Shown: one piece after another, positions 1-7,721 of the stretch
Position numbering within the stretch: the stretch's first letter is position 1
Layout of the letters: each line of letters starts with the position of its first letter
NCBI GenBank assembly: GCA_963826035.1
Contig: CAWGVZ010000020.1
Span: 248,001-312,000 of the forward strand
DNA: 64,000 nucleotides
From: Actinophytocola sp963826035
Lineage (GTDB): Bacteria > Actinomycetota > Actinomycetes > Mycobacteriales > Pseudonocardiaceae
Reading direction: 5' to 3'
The notes under the pieces: model-generated
Database searches by the model: none
Told to the model about the DNA's origin: nothing
What the model saw: the letters and a program-made list of their open reading frames with translations, nothing else
Program-made: the position numbers and the translations under genes

Positions 1-403
1 CGGTGCCGGCCACGACCACCCGGTCGCCGACCACCACGCCGTGTCCTTTGAGGAGCGACTGCGCGCCGCCGGCCGTGTACACGCCGGGCAGCGTCCAACC
101 GGGCCACGGCACCTGCCGGTCGTACGCACCGGTCGCCACGATCACCGCGCGGGACCGGATCTCCCCTTTGTCCGTGTGCGTGGTGAACCCGTCGCCCGAG
201 CGCTCGACGTGCCAGATGGCGTGGCCAGGGCGGAAGTCCGCCGGGGTCCGCGGCCCGGCCTCACCCGCGCGGTGGCGCCAGAACTGGCCGCCCGGACGCG
301 GTGCCGAGTCGATGACCGTGACATGAGCGCCGGCGCCCTGTGCGGCGGCCGCCGCGGCCAGGCCCGCGGGTCCCGCGCCGAGAACGGCGATATCAGAGAT
401 CAT
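1..403 (-). CDS. FAD/NAD(P)-dependent oxidoreductase subunit, HcnB-like (partial, C-terminus outside window)
   Basis: Only the first 134 codons are present; the gene runs off the window start. The N-terminus has a dinucleotide-binding motif (VLGAGPAGLAAAAA, about residues 7-20), then PGGQFWR and the VIVATGAYDRQVPWPGW segment of pyridine nucleotide-disulfide oxidoreductases. These match the alpha-type subunit of heterotrimeric amine dehydrogenases (HcnB, opine oxidase A, hydroxyproline dehydrogenase). The ATG overlaps the end of the 2Fe-2S gene by 11 bases. It is the third gene of an oxidoreductase operon, and the expected role is electron transfer from a substrate-oxidising partner. The substrate cannot be read from sequence. 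Confidence 0.85.
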   Translation of the reverse strand, partial: MISDIAVLGAGPAGLAAAAAAQGAGAHVTVIDSAPRPGGQFWRHRAGEAGPRTPADFRPGHAIWHVERSGDGFTTHTDKGEIRSRAVIVATGAYDRQVPWPGWTLPGVYTAGGAQSLLKGHGVVVGDRVVVAGT

Positions 404-653
404 GACCGGTGCCCTCCTGCGGCTCGACCCGGTCGCCGTCGCACGCCTCGGTGAGACACGCGCGCTGGTTGGGCCGGCCGTTCACGACCACCAGGCAGTC
501 GAAGCAGATCCCGATGCCGCAGAAGACCCCGCGCGGCGCGCCGCCGTGCCGGGTGGTCCGCCACGACCGGTGCCCGGCCGCGATCAGCGCCGCGCCGACG
601 CTCTGCCCGGGCTCGGCCGCGATGTCCTTACCGGCGAAGGAGAAGGTGGTCAT
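393..653 (-). CDS. Small 2Fe-2S-binding subunit of the oxidoreductase
   Basis: This 86-residue protein is a ferredoxin-like insert subunit. The cluster motif is CGIGICFDC (about residues 46-54), with a further cysteine in NQRACLTEAC. This is the HcnA / opine-oxidase small-subunit pattern. The ATG at 653 overlaps the upstream gene's stop (ATGA), and longer upstream reading has no support. It lies between the two FAD subunits, so it probably forms part of one complex with them and passes electrons between the flavins. Confidence 0.88.
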   Translation of the reverse strand: MTTFSFAGKDIAAEPGQSVGAALIAAGHRSWRTTRHGGAPRGVFCGIGICFDCLVVVNGRPNQRACLTEACDGDRVEPQEGTGHDL

Positions 654-1783
654 GCCACCTCCGCGAACCGGTCCGGGCGGAAGGGTGTGAGGTCCAGGTC
701 GGGGGCCGCGCCGGTCAGCGTCTGCGCGATGAGGTGCCCGGTGGCGGCGGCCAGGCCGATGCCGGCGCCCTCGTGACCGCACGCGTGCACCAGCCCCGGC
801 ACCCGCGGGTCGGGGCCGATCACCGGGAGATGGTCGGGGCAGTACGGGCGGAAGCCGAGGTAGGTCCGCAGAAGGCTGACGTCCGCGAGGAACGGAAAGA
901 GGTCGACCGCCTGCGCGGCGAGCCTGCGCACCACCGGCAGCGACATCGTGCGGTCGAACCCGACCCGTTCCCGGCTGGCGCCGATGAGCACGGTGCCGGC
1001 CCTCGTCCCCTCGACGACCACCGAGGTCTCGAGCCCGGCGTCGTCGCTCGCGACGTTGGCCACATAATCGGCCGTGTAGACCTTGTGCCGGATCGTGTCG
1101 GCCGGCAGGGGTTCGGTGACCAGGATGAACCCGCGCCGCGGCAGCACCGGCACGGGAGCGCCGGCGAGCGCGGCGATCTCACCGCCCCACGTGCCGGCCG
1201 CGTTCACCACCCACCGCGCCGACAGGTCCCCGCCGTCGGTGCGCACGCCCGTGACCGCGCCGGTCCCGTCGTGCAGGAACGCGCGGACCTCCGTGCCCGT
1301 GTGGACGGTCGCGCCCGATGCGCGCAGCAGTTCGGCCGCCGCGAGCATCGGCTGAACCTGCAGGTCCTGCGGGTAGTACGCACCGCCGGCCACGTCACTC
1401 GTGAGCCTCGGCTCCAGGTCGGCCAGTTCCGTCGCGTCGACACCGGTCACGTCGATCCCGCACGCGCGCTGCCGATCGGCCAGGTCCCCGAGTGCGGCGA
1501 GCGCCGGTCCGGTCCGGGCGACCACCACACCACCCTTGGCGTGCAGCTCGAACCCGTGGCCGAGGCGTTGGCCCAGTTCCGTCCACAGCCGCACCGACAG
1601 CAGCGCGAGGTCCAGCTCCGCGCCGGGCTCCTTGTCCGAGACGAGGATGTTGCCCTCGCCGGAGCTGGTCGTGCCGGACGCCACCGCGCCCCGCTCGACC
1701 ACACCGACCCGCAAACCGGCCTTGCCGCAGTAGTAAGCACAGGCGGCGCCCACCATGCCGGCACCGATCACCAGCACATCCAC
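650..1783 (-). CDS. FAD-dependent amine/amino-acid oxidase subunit (DadA/HcnC-like)
   Basis: This 377-residue protein has an N-terminal Rossmann motif (VLVIGAGMVGAACAYYC) and the DAO-family C-terminal FAD contact region (GHEGAGIGLAAATG, about 337-350). Length and architecture match D-amino acid dehydrogenase/HcnC-type subunits that oxidise a C-N bond. The GTG start lies 12 bases after the sigma factor stop, so the gene may be cotranscribed with it, and the next gene overlaps by ATGA. The order catalytic FAD, 2Fe-2S, second FAD matches hydrogen cyanide synthase, opine oxidase and D-hydroxyproline dehydrogenase. Substrate unknown. Confidence 0.85.
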   Translation of the reverse strand: MDVLVIGAGMVGAACAYYCGKAGLRVGVVERGAVASGTTSSGEGNILVSDKEPGAELDLALLSVRLWTELGQRLGHGFELHAKGGVVVARTGPALAALGDLADRQRACGIDVTGVDATELADLEPRLTSDVAGGAYYPQDLQVQPMLAAAELLRASGATVHTGTEVRAFLHDGTGAVTGVRTDGGDLSARWVVNAAGTWGGEIAALAGAPVPVLPRRGFILVTEPLPADTIRHKVYTADYVANVASDDAGLETSVVVEGTRAGTVLIGASRERVGFDRTMSLPVVRRLAAQAVDLFPFLADVSLLRTYLGFRPYCPDHLPVIGPDPRVPGLVHACGHEGAGIGLAAATGHLIAQTLTGAAPDLDLTPFRPDRFAEVA

Positions 1784-1795
1784 GCCAGTACTATG

Positions 1796-2704
1796 TCACA
1801 TGGCACAGCCCGGAGGGAACCTCGTCCACGGCTTGAGCTTCTCGGGGTTGCGGACTGCCCAGATGTTCCTGATCCGGTCGCTCGCGATGTCGAACGCGTA
1901 CACGGTCACGATGACGTCGTCCTGCTGGGCGACCAGCCCGGGCAGACCGTTGACCGTGCACTCCACGAGCGTCAGGTAGGGCGCCGCGTTGGCGATGTCC
2001 ACACAGGCACGCGCGACCTGTTCGCCGCCGTGGATCGGGTCGAGGAAGGCCATGACCAGGCCACCGCTGTCGGCGATCGACGTGGCGTCGGGGTCGAGCA
2101 GGCCGATGAGGGCGTTGATGTCTTTGGCTTCCCAGGCGGTCTTGAAGTCCCTGACGATGCCGGCCAACTGGGCGGTCGGGGCCGCCGGCGCCCGCACCGC
2201 CCGAATGCGCCGGCGCGCCGAGGAGGCCAGCTGGCGACAGGCGGCCGGCGTGCGGCCGACGATCTCGGCCACCTCCGGGAACGGGTAGCGGAAGACGTCG
2301 TGCAGGACGAACGCCACGCGCTCGGCCGGGGTCATCGACTCGAGCACCACCAGGAACGCCATGCTCACCGACTCGTCGAGGGTGATCCGGTCGACCGGGT
2401 CCACGGGCCATTCGGTGGCGTCGGGCAGCGGCTCGGGGACCCATTCGCCCACGTAACTCTCCCGGCGGACTCGTGCCGAGCCGAGCAGGTTGAGGCAGAC
2501 GCGGCCGACGACCGTGGTCAGCCAGGCGCCGGGGGAATCGATGGCGTCCCGCTGCCGCGGCGACAGGGCGTACCAGCGGGCGAAGGTCTCCTGGACGGCG
2601 TCCTCGGCGTCGGCCAGGGAGCCGAGGAGCCGGTAGGCGACGTTGATCAGTCGGCGCCGCTCTCCCATGATCGCGCCCTGGCCGTGCCGTGGCTCGGATT
2701 GCAT
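1796..2704 (-). CDS. ECF RNA polymerase sigma factor, SigJ/ECF41-like with SnoaL-type C-terminal domain
   Basis: This 302-residue protein has sigma region 2 (about 15-80, LLGSLADAEDAVQETF), a linker with VGEWVPEPLP typical of ECF41, sigma region 4 (about 125-180, FPEVAEIVGRTPAACRQLASSARRR) and a SnoaL-like tail (about 190-300) that in this group modulates activity in place of a separate anti-sigma factor. The ATG is preceded by GGAGATGACCC. ECF41 genes are known to sit beside oxidoreductases, epimerases or carboxymuconolactone decarboxylases. Here the neighbour 12 bases downstream is the amine oxidoreductase operon, the likely target. Confidence 0.9.
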   Translation of the reverse strand: MQSEPRHGQGAIMGERRRLINVAYRLLGSLADAEDAVQETFARWYALSPRQRDAIDSPGAWLTTVVGRVCLNLLGSARVRRESYVGEWVPEPLPDATEWPVDPVDRITLDESVSMAFLVVLESMTPAERVAFVLHDVFRYPFPEVAEIVGRTPAACRQLASSARRRIRAVRAPAAPTAQLAGIVRDFKTAWEAKDINALIGLLDPDATSIADSGGLVMAFLDPIHGGEQVARACVDIANAAPYLTLVECTVNGLPGLVAQQDDVIVTVYAFDIASDRIRNIWAVRNPEKLKPWTRFPPGCAM

Positions 2705-2810
2705 GGGTCATCTCCGATCGGTGTCCTCCCGGTTCGACAAGGCAGCACCCCGAACTGTGAGGTTGGCACCTGGTCTCACACGGCGTCGAGAGGCTGGCAG
2801 GATCGAGTGC

Positions 2811-4049
2811 ATGGCTGAGACCGCGCACATCCCCGGACTGGTCCTGACGGAACACGAGTTCCAGGTTCCGCTCGATCACGACCGCCCGGACGGCGAGCGC
2901 ATCACGGTCTTCGCGCGGGAGGTGGCTGACCCGGCGGGCAGGGAGCGGCCGTTCCTCGTGTTCCTGCAAGGTGGGCCGGGGCACGAGGCGGCCCGGCCGA
3001 CCGGGGCGCCGTCCGCGCCCAGTTGGCTGGCCCGCGCGCTGCGCGACTACCGCGTGCTGATGCTCGACCAGCGCGGAACCGGCCGATCCACCCCGGTCGG
3101 CACCTTGCCGGGCCTGACCCCTCGGCAGCAGGCCGACTACCTCACCCACTTCCGCGCCGACTCCATCGTGCGGGACGCGGAGTTCGTCCGCGCCGCACTC
3201 GGTGTGGACTCCTGGAGTGTGCTCGGCCAGTCGTTCGGCGGTTTCTGCGCACTCAACTACCTGTCCACGGCGCCGGAAAGCCTGCGTGAGGTGCTGTTCA
3301 CCGGAGGAGTGCCGCCGGTCGGGCTGCACCCGGACGAGGTCTATCGCGCGACCTACGCGACCATGCTCGAACGCAACCGGCGGTACTACCGGCGGTATCC
3401 GAGCGACCGGGAGCGCGTGCGTGCGGTGCACCAACTGCTCGACGCGGGCGAGGTCGTGCTGCCGAACGGGTCGCCGCTCACCAGCCGCCTCTTCCGGCAG
3501 CTCGGCAACGTGCTGGGCATGAGCGACGGCGCCGAACACCTGCACTACCTGCTCGAACGCGATCCGGCGTCCCCGGCGTTCGCGCACGACGTCGCCGCCG
3601 CGCTGCCCTTCTCCGCCCGCAACCCGCTCTACGCGGTGATCCACGAGGCGTCCTACGCCGACGGGCACGCCACCCGCTGGTCGGCCGCGCGGGTCCGGCC
3701 GGCCGAGTACGACGAGGACATCACCCTGTTCAGCGGGGAGCACGTGTACCCGTGGACCTTCACCGACCACCGGGGACTGGCGCCGCTGGCCGACGCGGCC
3801 GACCTCCTGGCCGAACACGAATGGCCACGGCTGTACGACGCCGATCGGCTGCGTACCTGCGAGGTGCCCTGCGCGGCGGCCATCTACGCGGAGGACGCCT
3901 ACGTCGACCGCCAGCTGTCCGAGCAGACGGCGCGGCTGCTGCCCCGGATGCGGCCGTGGCTCACCAACGAGTACGAGCACAACGGCCTACGGGCGAACGG
4001 CGCTCACGTCCTCGACCGGCTCATCGCCCTCGCCCGAGGACGGGTCTGA
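2811..4049 (+). CDS. Alpha/beta hydrolase of the proline iminopeptidase (S33) type
   Basis: The protein has 412 residues from ATG 2811. FLQGGPGHEA supplies the oxyanion GGPG motif and VLGQSFGGF the nucleophile elbow, both hallmarks of prolyl aminopeptidases. DQRGTGRS is also conserved. The C-terminal histidine is probably the one in EYEHNGLR. There is no signal peptide, so it should act in the cytoplasm on short peptides or related esters/amides. It is transcribed divergently from the sigma factor, with about 100 bases between them. Family assignment is firm; the substrate is inferred from the family. Confidence 0.88.
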   Translation: MAETAHIPGLVLTEHEFQVPLDHDRPDGERITVFAREVADPAGRERPFLVFLQGGPGHEAARPTGAPSAPSWLARALRDYRVLMLDQRGTGRSTPVGTLPGLTPRQQADYLTHFRADSIVRDAEFVRAALGVDSWSVLGQSFGGFCALNYLSTAPESLREVLFTGGVPPVGLHPDEVYRATYATMLERNRRYYRRYPSDRERVRAVHQLLDAGEVVLPNGSPLTSRLFRQLGNVLGMSDGAEHLHYLLERDPASPAFAHDVAAALPFSARNPLYAVIHEASYADGHATRWSAARVRPAEYDEDITLFSGEHVYPWTFTDHRGLAPLADAADLLAEHEWPRLYDADRLRTCEVPCAAAIYAEDAYVDRQLSEQTARLLPRMRPWLTNEYEHNGLRANGAHVLDRLIALARGRV

Positions 4050-4112
4050 GACCCGGTTCGGCGGTATGTGCCCTCACCCACGACTCCTATCCTGGTTGGT
4101 CGGAGGTTGCCG

Positions 4113-4874
4113 TTGACCAGTACCGAGCAGGGGCGGCGCAAGTACGACGCGCTGGCCGACCGCTACGAGGAGATCTACTTTTACGTCGCCGACGTCGGCC
4201 GCCAGTTGGTGTCCTTCGCTGAACCGGCGGCGGGTGCGCGGCTGCTGGACGTCGGCGCCGGACGGGGCGCGGTGGCGCGCGCCGCACTCGCCCACAGCTG
4301 CCGGGTGACGGCGGTCGACGCGTCGGCGGGCATGGTGTCCCGGCTGGCGGCCGACCACCCGAAGATCACCGCGCGGCAGCAGGATGCCAGCCAGTTGGCG
4401 TTCCCGGCCGGCGCGTTCGATGTGGTGACCGCTGGTTTCCTGGTACAGGTGTTGACCGAGCCGGAGCTGGCCCTCGCCGAGTTCCGGCGCGTGCTCGCCC
4501 CCGGTGGCACGATCGCGCTGTCGCTGGAACGACCCACTGTCGGGCGGCTGGGCTGGCTGCACGACCTGAACACGGAGTTCTTCGGAGGCGGATCGGGTAC
4601 CCCACTGACCGCCGACCGGCTCGACGAACTGCTGGTGGCGGCGGGGTTCTCCGCCCCGAGCCGGGTTTCCATCGACATCCAGAAACCACTGCCGGACCCT
4701 GCCGCGTTGTGGCACTGGATGGAGTTACAGGGTGTTCCGGACGTTCTGGCCACGTTGCCGGCTGACCGGGCCGCCGCGTTCCGGGAACGATTCGACAGGG
4801 GCGCCGAACAGATGCACACCGAGGGCGGAATCGTGCTGGAGTTCGGCGCCACCCTGCACCGAGCAACCCGGTAG
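4113..4874 (+). CDS. Class I SAM-dependent methyltransferase
   Basis: The protein has 253 residues. I chose the TTG at 4113 because GGAGG lies 6 bases upstream; an in-frame ATG at 4068 has no such site. Motif I is LLDVGAGRGAVARA, followed by the acidic DASAGM and the post-motif FDVVTAGFLVQVL, a Methyltransf_11 pattern. The C-terminal half (about 160-250) would define the acceptor but is not recognisable to me. It follows the hydrolase by about 60 bases and converges on the metal ATPase, with stops one base apart. Confidence 0.85.
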   Translation: MTSTEQGRRKYDALADRYEEIYFYVADVGRQLVSFAEPAAGARLLDVGAGRGAVARAALAHSCRVTAVDASAGMVSRLAADHPKITARQQDASQLAFPAGAFDVVTAGFLVQVLTEPELALAEFRRVLAPGGTIALSLERPTVGRLGWLHDLNTEFFGGGSGTPLTADRLDELLVAAGFSAPSRVSIDIQKPLPDPAALWHWMELQGVPDVLATLPADRAAAFRERFDRGAEQMHTEGGIVLEFGATLHRATR

Positions 4875-4875
4875 G

Positions 4876-6762
4876 TCAGACCGGTGTCCTATGTGGAGAC
4901 TCCCAGGCGGTGCGGCGGAGTAGACGCAGGCCGTTGAGGCCGACGATGACCGTGGAGCCCTCGTGACCGGCCACGCCGAGCGGTAGCGGCAGGGTGCCGA
5001 TCAGGTCCCACGCCACCAGGACGCCGATGAAGCCGCCGGCGATCACCAGGTTGGCGATCACCAGTCGGCGGGCGCGCTGGGCGAGAGCGATCACCGTGGG
5101 CAGGGTGGTGAGGTCGTCGCGGGTGATGACCGCGTCGGCCGTGTCCAGGGCGAGATCGGATCCGGCGCGGCCCATGGCGATGCCCGTGTGGGCGGCGGCC
5201 AGCGCGGGAGCGTCGTTGACGCCGTCGCCGACCAGCACCACCTTCTCCCCCGCGGCCTCCCGTTCACGCACGGCCGTGACCTTGTCCTGGGGCAGCAGGC
5301 CGGCGCGGACGTCGGTGATGCCCACCTCGGCGGCGAGCCGGGCGGCGGCACGCGGGTTGTCGCCAGTGAGTAGCAGCGGCTGTGCCCCGGTGAGGGTGGT
5401 GAGCCGGGCGACCGTGTCGGCGGCGCCGGCGCGGAGCTGGTCGGCCAGCCCGAGCACCCCGGCGGGACTGCCGTCGACCAGGACGACGACGACCGTGTGC
5501 CCGGCCTGTTCCAGTTCCTCGACCACCCGGTGGTCACCCAGGAGGTGGGCCGGGCTGCCGACCTCGACGTGGTGCTTGCCGACGCGGGCGCTCACGCCGC
5601 GTCCTGGTGTGGAGGTGAAGTCCTCGGCCGGCCGCGGCGACACCCCGGCGTCGCGGGCGGCGGCCACCACGGCGCGGGCGAGGGGATGCTCCGACGGGTT
5701 CTCCGCGGCGGCGGCCAGCGCCAGCAGTTCGGTGTGGTCGATCCCGGACAGCGAACGGATCTCGGACAGGCGCGGGGTGCCCACCGTGAGCGTGCCGGTC
5801 TTGTCGAAGGCGACCCGGGTGGCGGTGCCGAGTTGTTCGAGCACCACCGCGGATTTCACCAGCACGCCGTGGCGTCCGGCGTTGGCGATCGCCGACAGCA
5901 GGGGCGGCATGGTGGCCAGCACCACCGCGCACGGCGACGCGACGATCATGAACGTCATGGCGCGCAGCAGGGTCGGCTGCAACTCGGCGCCGAACAACAG
6001 CGGGACCACGAACAGGGCGACCGTGGCCACAACCATGCCCACCGAATAACGCTGCTCGATCTTCTCGATGAACAGCTGGGTGCGGGCCTTGGTGGCGCTG
6101 GCCTCGGCGACCATCGCCACGATCCGCGCGATCACCGTGTCGCCCGCGGGCCGGGTGATCCGCACGGTCAGCGCGCCGGTGCCGTTGAGGGTGCCGGCGA
6201 ACACCTCGTCCCCGACCTCCTTGCCGACGGGCAGCGGCTCGCCGGTGATGGTGGCCTGGTCGACCTCGCTCGCGCCGTCCACGACCTCGCCGTCGCCGCC
6301 GATCCGCTCTCCCGGGCGCACGAGGATCACGTCCCCGACCTCCAGTACAGCGGTGTCGACCGTCTCCTCCCCCGCTGCGGTGAGGCGCGTGGCCTGGTCG
6401 GGCGCCAGGTCGAGCAGGCCACGGACGGAGTCCTCCGTGCGTTTGGTGGCGATGGCCTCCAGCGCCCCGGAGGTGGCGAAGATGACGATGAGCAGACCGC
6501 CGTCGAAGACCTGACCGATCGCCGCGGCGCCGATCGCGGCCAGGACCATCAGCAGGTCGACGTCGAGTTTGCCCTCTCGCAGCGCCCGCAGGCCCGCCCA
6601 GCCGGGTTCCCATCCGCCGGTCACGTAGCAGGCCAGGTACAGCGCCCACCACGACCAGCCCGGTCCACCGCCCAGCTGCGTGGCCAACCCCAGCCCGAAC
6701 AGCGCGGTCGACGCGGTCGCCCACCGCACCTCCGGCAACGACCACATTTCTGGTTTCACCAA
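4876..6762 (-). CDS. P1B-4-type heavy-metal efflux P-type ATPase (CtpD/CtpJ/CoaT-like)
   Basis: The 628-residue pump has TGEP in the actuator, SPC in a membrane helix (about 276-278) instead of the CPC of Cu/Zn pumps, phosphorylation motif DKTGTLT (320-326), GDGVNDAPA, and a late GHEGST. SPC plus HEGxT defines P1B-4 pumps that export Co, Ni, Fe or Zn. There is no N-terminal CxxC metal-binding domain, as usual for this subgroup. The start is uncertain: TTG 6762, GTG 6759 and ATG 6747 all lie in frame, without a clear ribosome site. It is divergent from an ArsR/SmtB gene across a palindromic operator, so metal-inducible expression is expected. Confidence 0.9.
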   Translation of the reverse strand: MVKPEMWSLPEVRWATASTALFGLGLATQLGGGPGWSWWALYLACYVTGGWEPGWAGLRALREGKLDVDLLMVLAAIGAAAIGQVFDGGLLIVIFATSGALEAIATKRTEDSVRGLLDLAPDQATRLTAAGEETVDTAVLEVGDVILVRPGERIGGDGEVVDGASEVDQATITGEPLPVGKEVGDEVFAGTLNGTGALTVRITRPAGDTVIARIVAMVAEASATKARTQLFIEKIEQRYSVGMVVATVALFVVPLLFGAELQPTLLRAMTFMIVASPCAVVLATMPPLLSAIANAGRHGVLVKSAVVLEQLGTATRVAFDKTGTLTVGTPRLSEIRSLSGIDHTELLALAAAAENPSEHPLARAVVAAARDAGVSPRPAEDFTSTPGRGVSARVGKHHVEVGSPAHLLGDHRVVEELEQAGHTVVVVLVDGSPAGVLGLADQLRAGAADTVARLTTLTGAQPLLLTGDNPRAAARLAAEVGITDVRAGLLPQDKVTAVREREAAGEKVVLVGDGVNDAPALAAAHTGIAMGRAGSDLALDTADAVITRDDLTTLPTVIALAQRARRLVIANLVIAGGFIGVLVAWDLIGTLPLPLGVAGHEGSTVIVGLNGLRLLRRTAWESPHRTPV

Positions 6763-6769
6763 ACCAGCA

Positions 6770-6791
6770 TATCTGCGCAGTCACGCAGATA
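6770..6791. promoter_or_regulatory. Inverted-repeat operator between metal ATPase and ArsR gene
   Basis: TATCTGCG and CGCAGATA form perfect 8-base arms around a 6-base centre. The site lies between the divergent ATPase and ArsR starts, the expected place for an SmtB/NmtR-type repressor site. A second small palindrome (TGGTTT-cacc-AAACCA, 6751-6766) overlaps the candidate ATPase starts. Confidence 0.7.
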
Positions 6792-6826
6792 CGCAAGCAG
6801 CCGAGTAGTCACGTTATGCTGATGTC

Positions 6827-7150
6827 ATGCACACGTCGTTGCCGGACTTCGACATGCCCAACGAGGAACAGGTCCATCTCGCGGCCGAGTCGTTCCGGCT
6901 ACTGGCCGACCCGACCCGGATCAAGGTGCTGTGGGCGTTGTTGCAGGGCGAGTCCTCGGTCGCCTGCCTGGCCGAACTGGCCGGCGCCGCCCCCACGGCG
7001 GTCAGCCAGCACCTGGCCAAACTCCGGCTCGCCGGACTGGTCAAGGGTCGGCGCGAAGGCACCTTCGTCTACTACTCCGCCGCCAACGACCACGTACGAG
7101 GCCTGCTCGCACAGGCCCTGTTCCACGCCGACCACCTCGACCGCACCTGA
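6827..7150 (+). CDS. ArsR/SmtB-family metal-sensing repressor (NmtR/CzrA-like)
   Basis: The 107-residue winged-helix protein has the recognition region APTAVSQHLAKLRLAGLV (about 55-72). The last helix carries N87, D88, H89, then H100 and H103, with the H-x10-H-x2-H spacing of the alpha-5 metal site that senses Zn, Co or Ni. The first ligand position is Asn87 (with Asp88 next) rather than the usual Asp. There is no CxC site on helix 3, so it is not an As sensor. It is divergent from a P1B-4 ATPase, like the NmtR/CtpJ pair. Metal binding should relieve repression. Confidence 0.87.
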   Translation: MHTSLPDFDMPNEEQVHLAAESFRLLADPTRIKVLWALLQGESSVACLAELAGAAPTAVSQHLAKLRLAGLVKGRREGTFVYYSAANDHVRGLLAQALFHADHLDRT

Positions 7151-7213
7151 CGTTTAGGCCGGCCTGAACCCGGTAAAGGCCCCCGACTTGCGATGGATGC
7201 GAAGGGGGCATCG

Positions 7214-7588
7214 ATGGGGTACGACGTGATCATCGTCGGCGCCGGATCGGCGGGCGGCGTGCTGGCGAACCGTCTCTCCGCGGATCCCCGCCGCTCGGTG
7301 CTGTTGCTCGAGGCGGGGCCGGATTTCGGTTCAGCGGCGAAGGATCAACCCGAAGAGCTCGTCGACATCAACAACCTCACGGAAACCCCGTACGACTGGG
7401 GGTACACCAGTGATCCCGAGAGCCTTCCCCTGTTCGCCGGACGGGTGGTCGGCGGTAGTTCGGCGACGAACAACGCGATGGCGCTTCGCGGCCAGCCCGC
7501 CGACTACGACGAGTGGGCGGCGCTCGGCAATCCCGGCCTGGGTTTCGCCGACGTGCTGCCGTACTTCCGCGTGGTGGAACGAGATCTG
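7214..7588 (+). pseudogene. GMC oxidoreductase, N-terminal remnant (about 125 of roughly 500 residues)
   Basis: Starting at ATG 7214 behind GAAGGGGG, the frame encodes the FAD-binding N-terminus of a glucose-methanol-choline oxidoreductase (VIIVGAGSAGG, LLLEAGPD, VVGGSSATNNAM, YFRVVERDL). Homology stops at about 7588. The frame then runs on to 7732 through DNA that reads sensibly only on the other strand, as part of an NB-ARC protein. The substrate and catalytic domains are lost, so the gene cannot be functional. It lies 63 bases after the ArsR gene. Confidence 0.8.
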
Positions 7589-7721
7589 GGCAGCCGACCG
7601 CACAGGTCGACCAACTGGTTGGCGGCGCCGGGTTCGGCGTCGACTCGTGCGCGGCCGGCCGTGGCGGCGAGCAGTTCGAGCGCGTCGCTTTCGCTGTACT
7701 CGCACAGCGGCACCCGGATCA
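7588..7721 (-). pseudogene. Fragment of an AfsR/NB-ARC-type STAND regulator
   Basis: The minus strand encodes about 44 residues, including EYSESDALELLAATAG and NQLVDLCGRLP. This is the region just after the sensor helices of NB-ARC regulators, where LCGGLPLALRIAGARL normally follows. It breaks off exactly where the GMC homology begins on the other strand and lacks both ends of a gene. It abuts the stop of the histidine kinase at 7719. I read it as a deletion or inversion scar. Confidence 0.6.

Noticed and set aside
1791..3980. Open frame of about 730 codons on the minus strand overlapping the sigma factor and hydrolase genes
   Set aside because: It has no family motifs, is Arg/Pro-rich, and overlaps two well-supported genes. 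High-G+C DNA often opens such frames.
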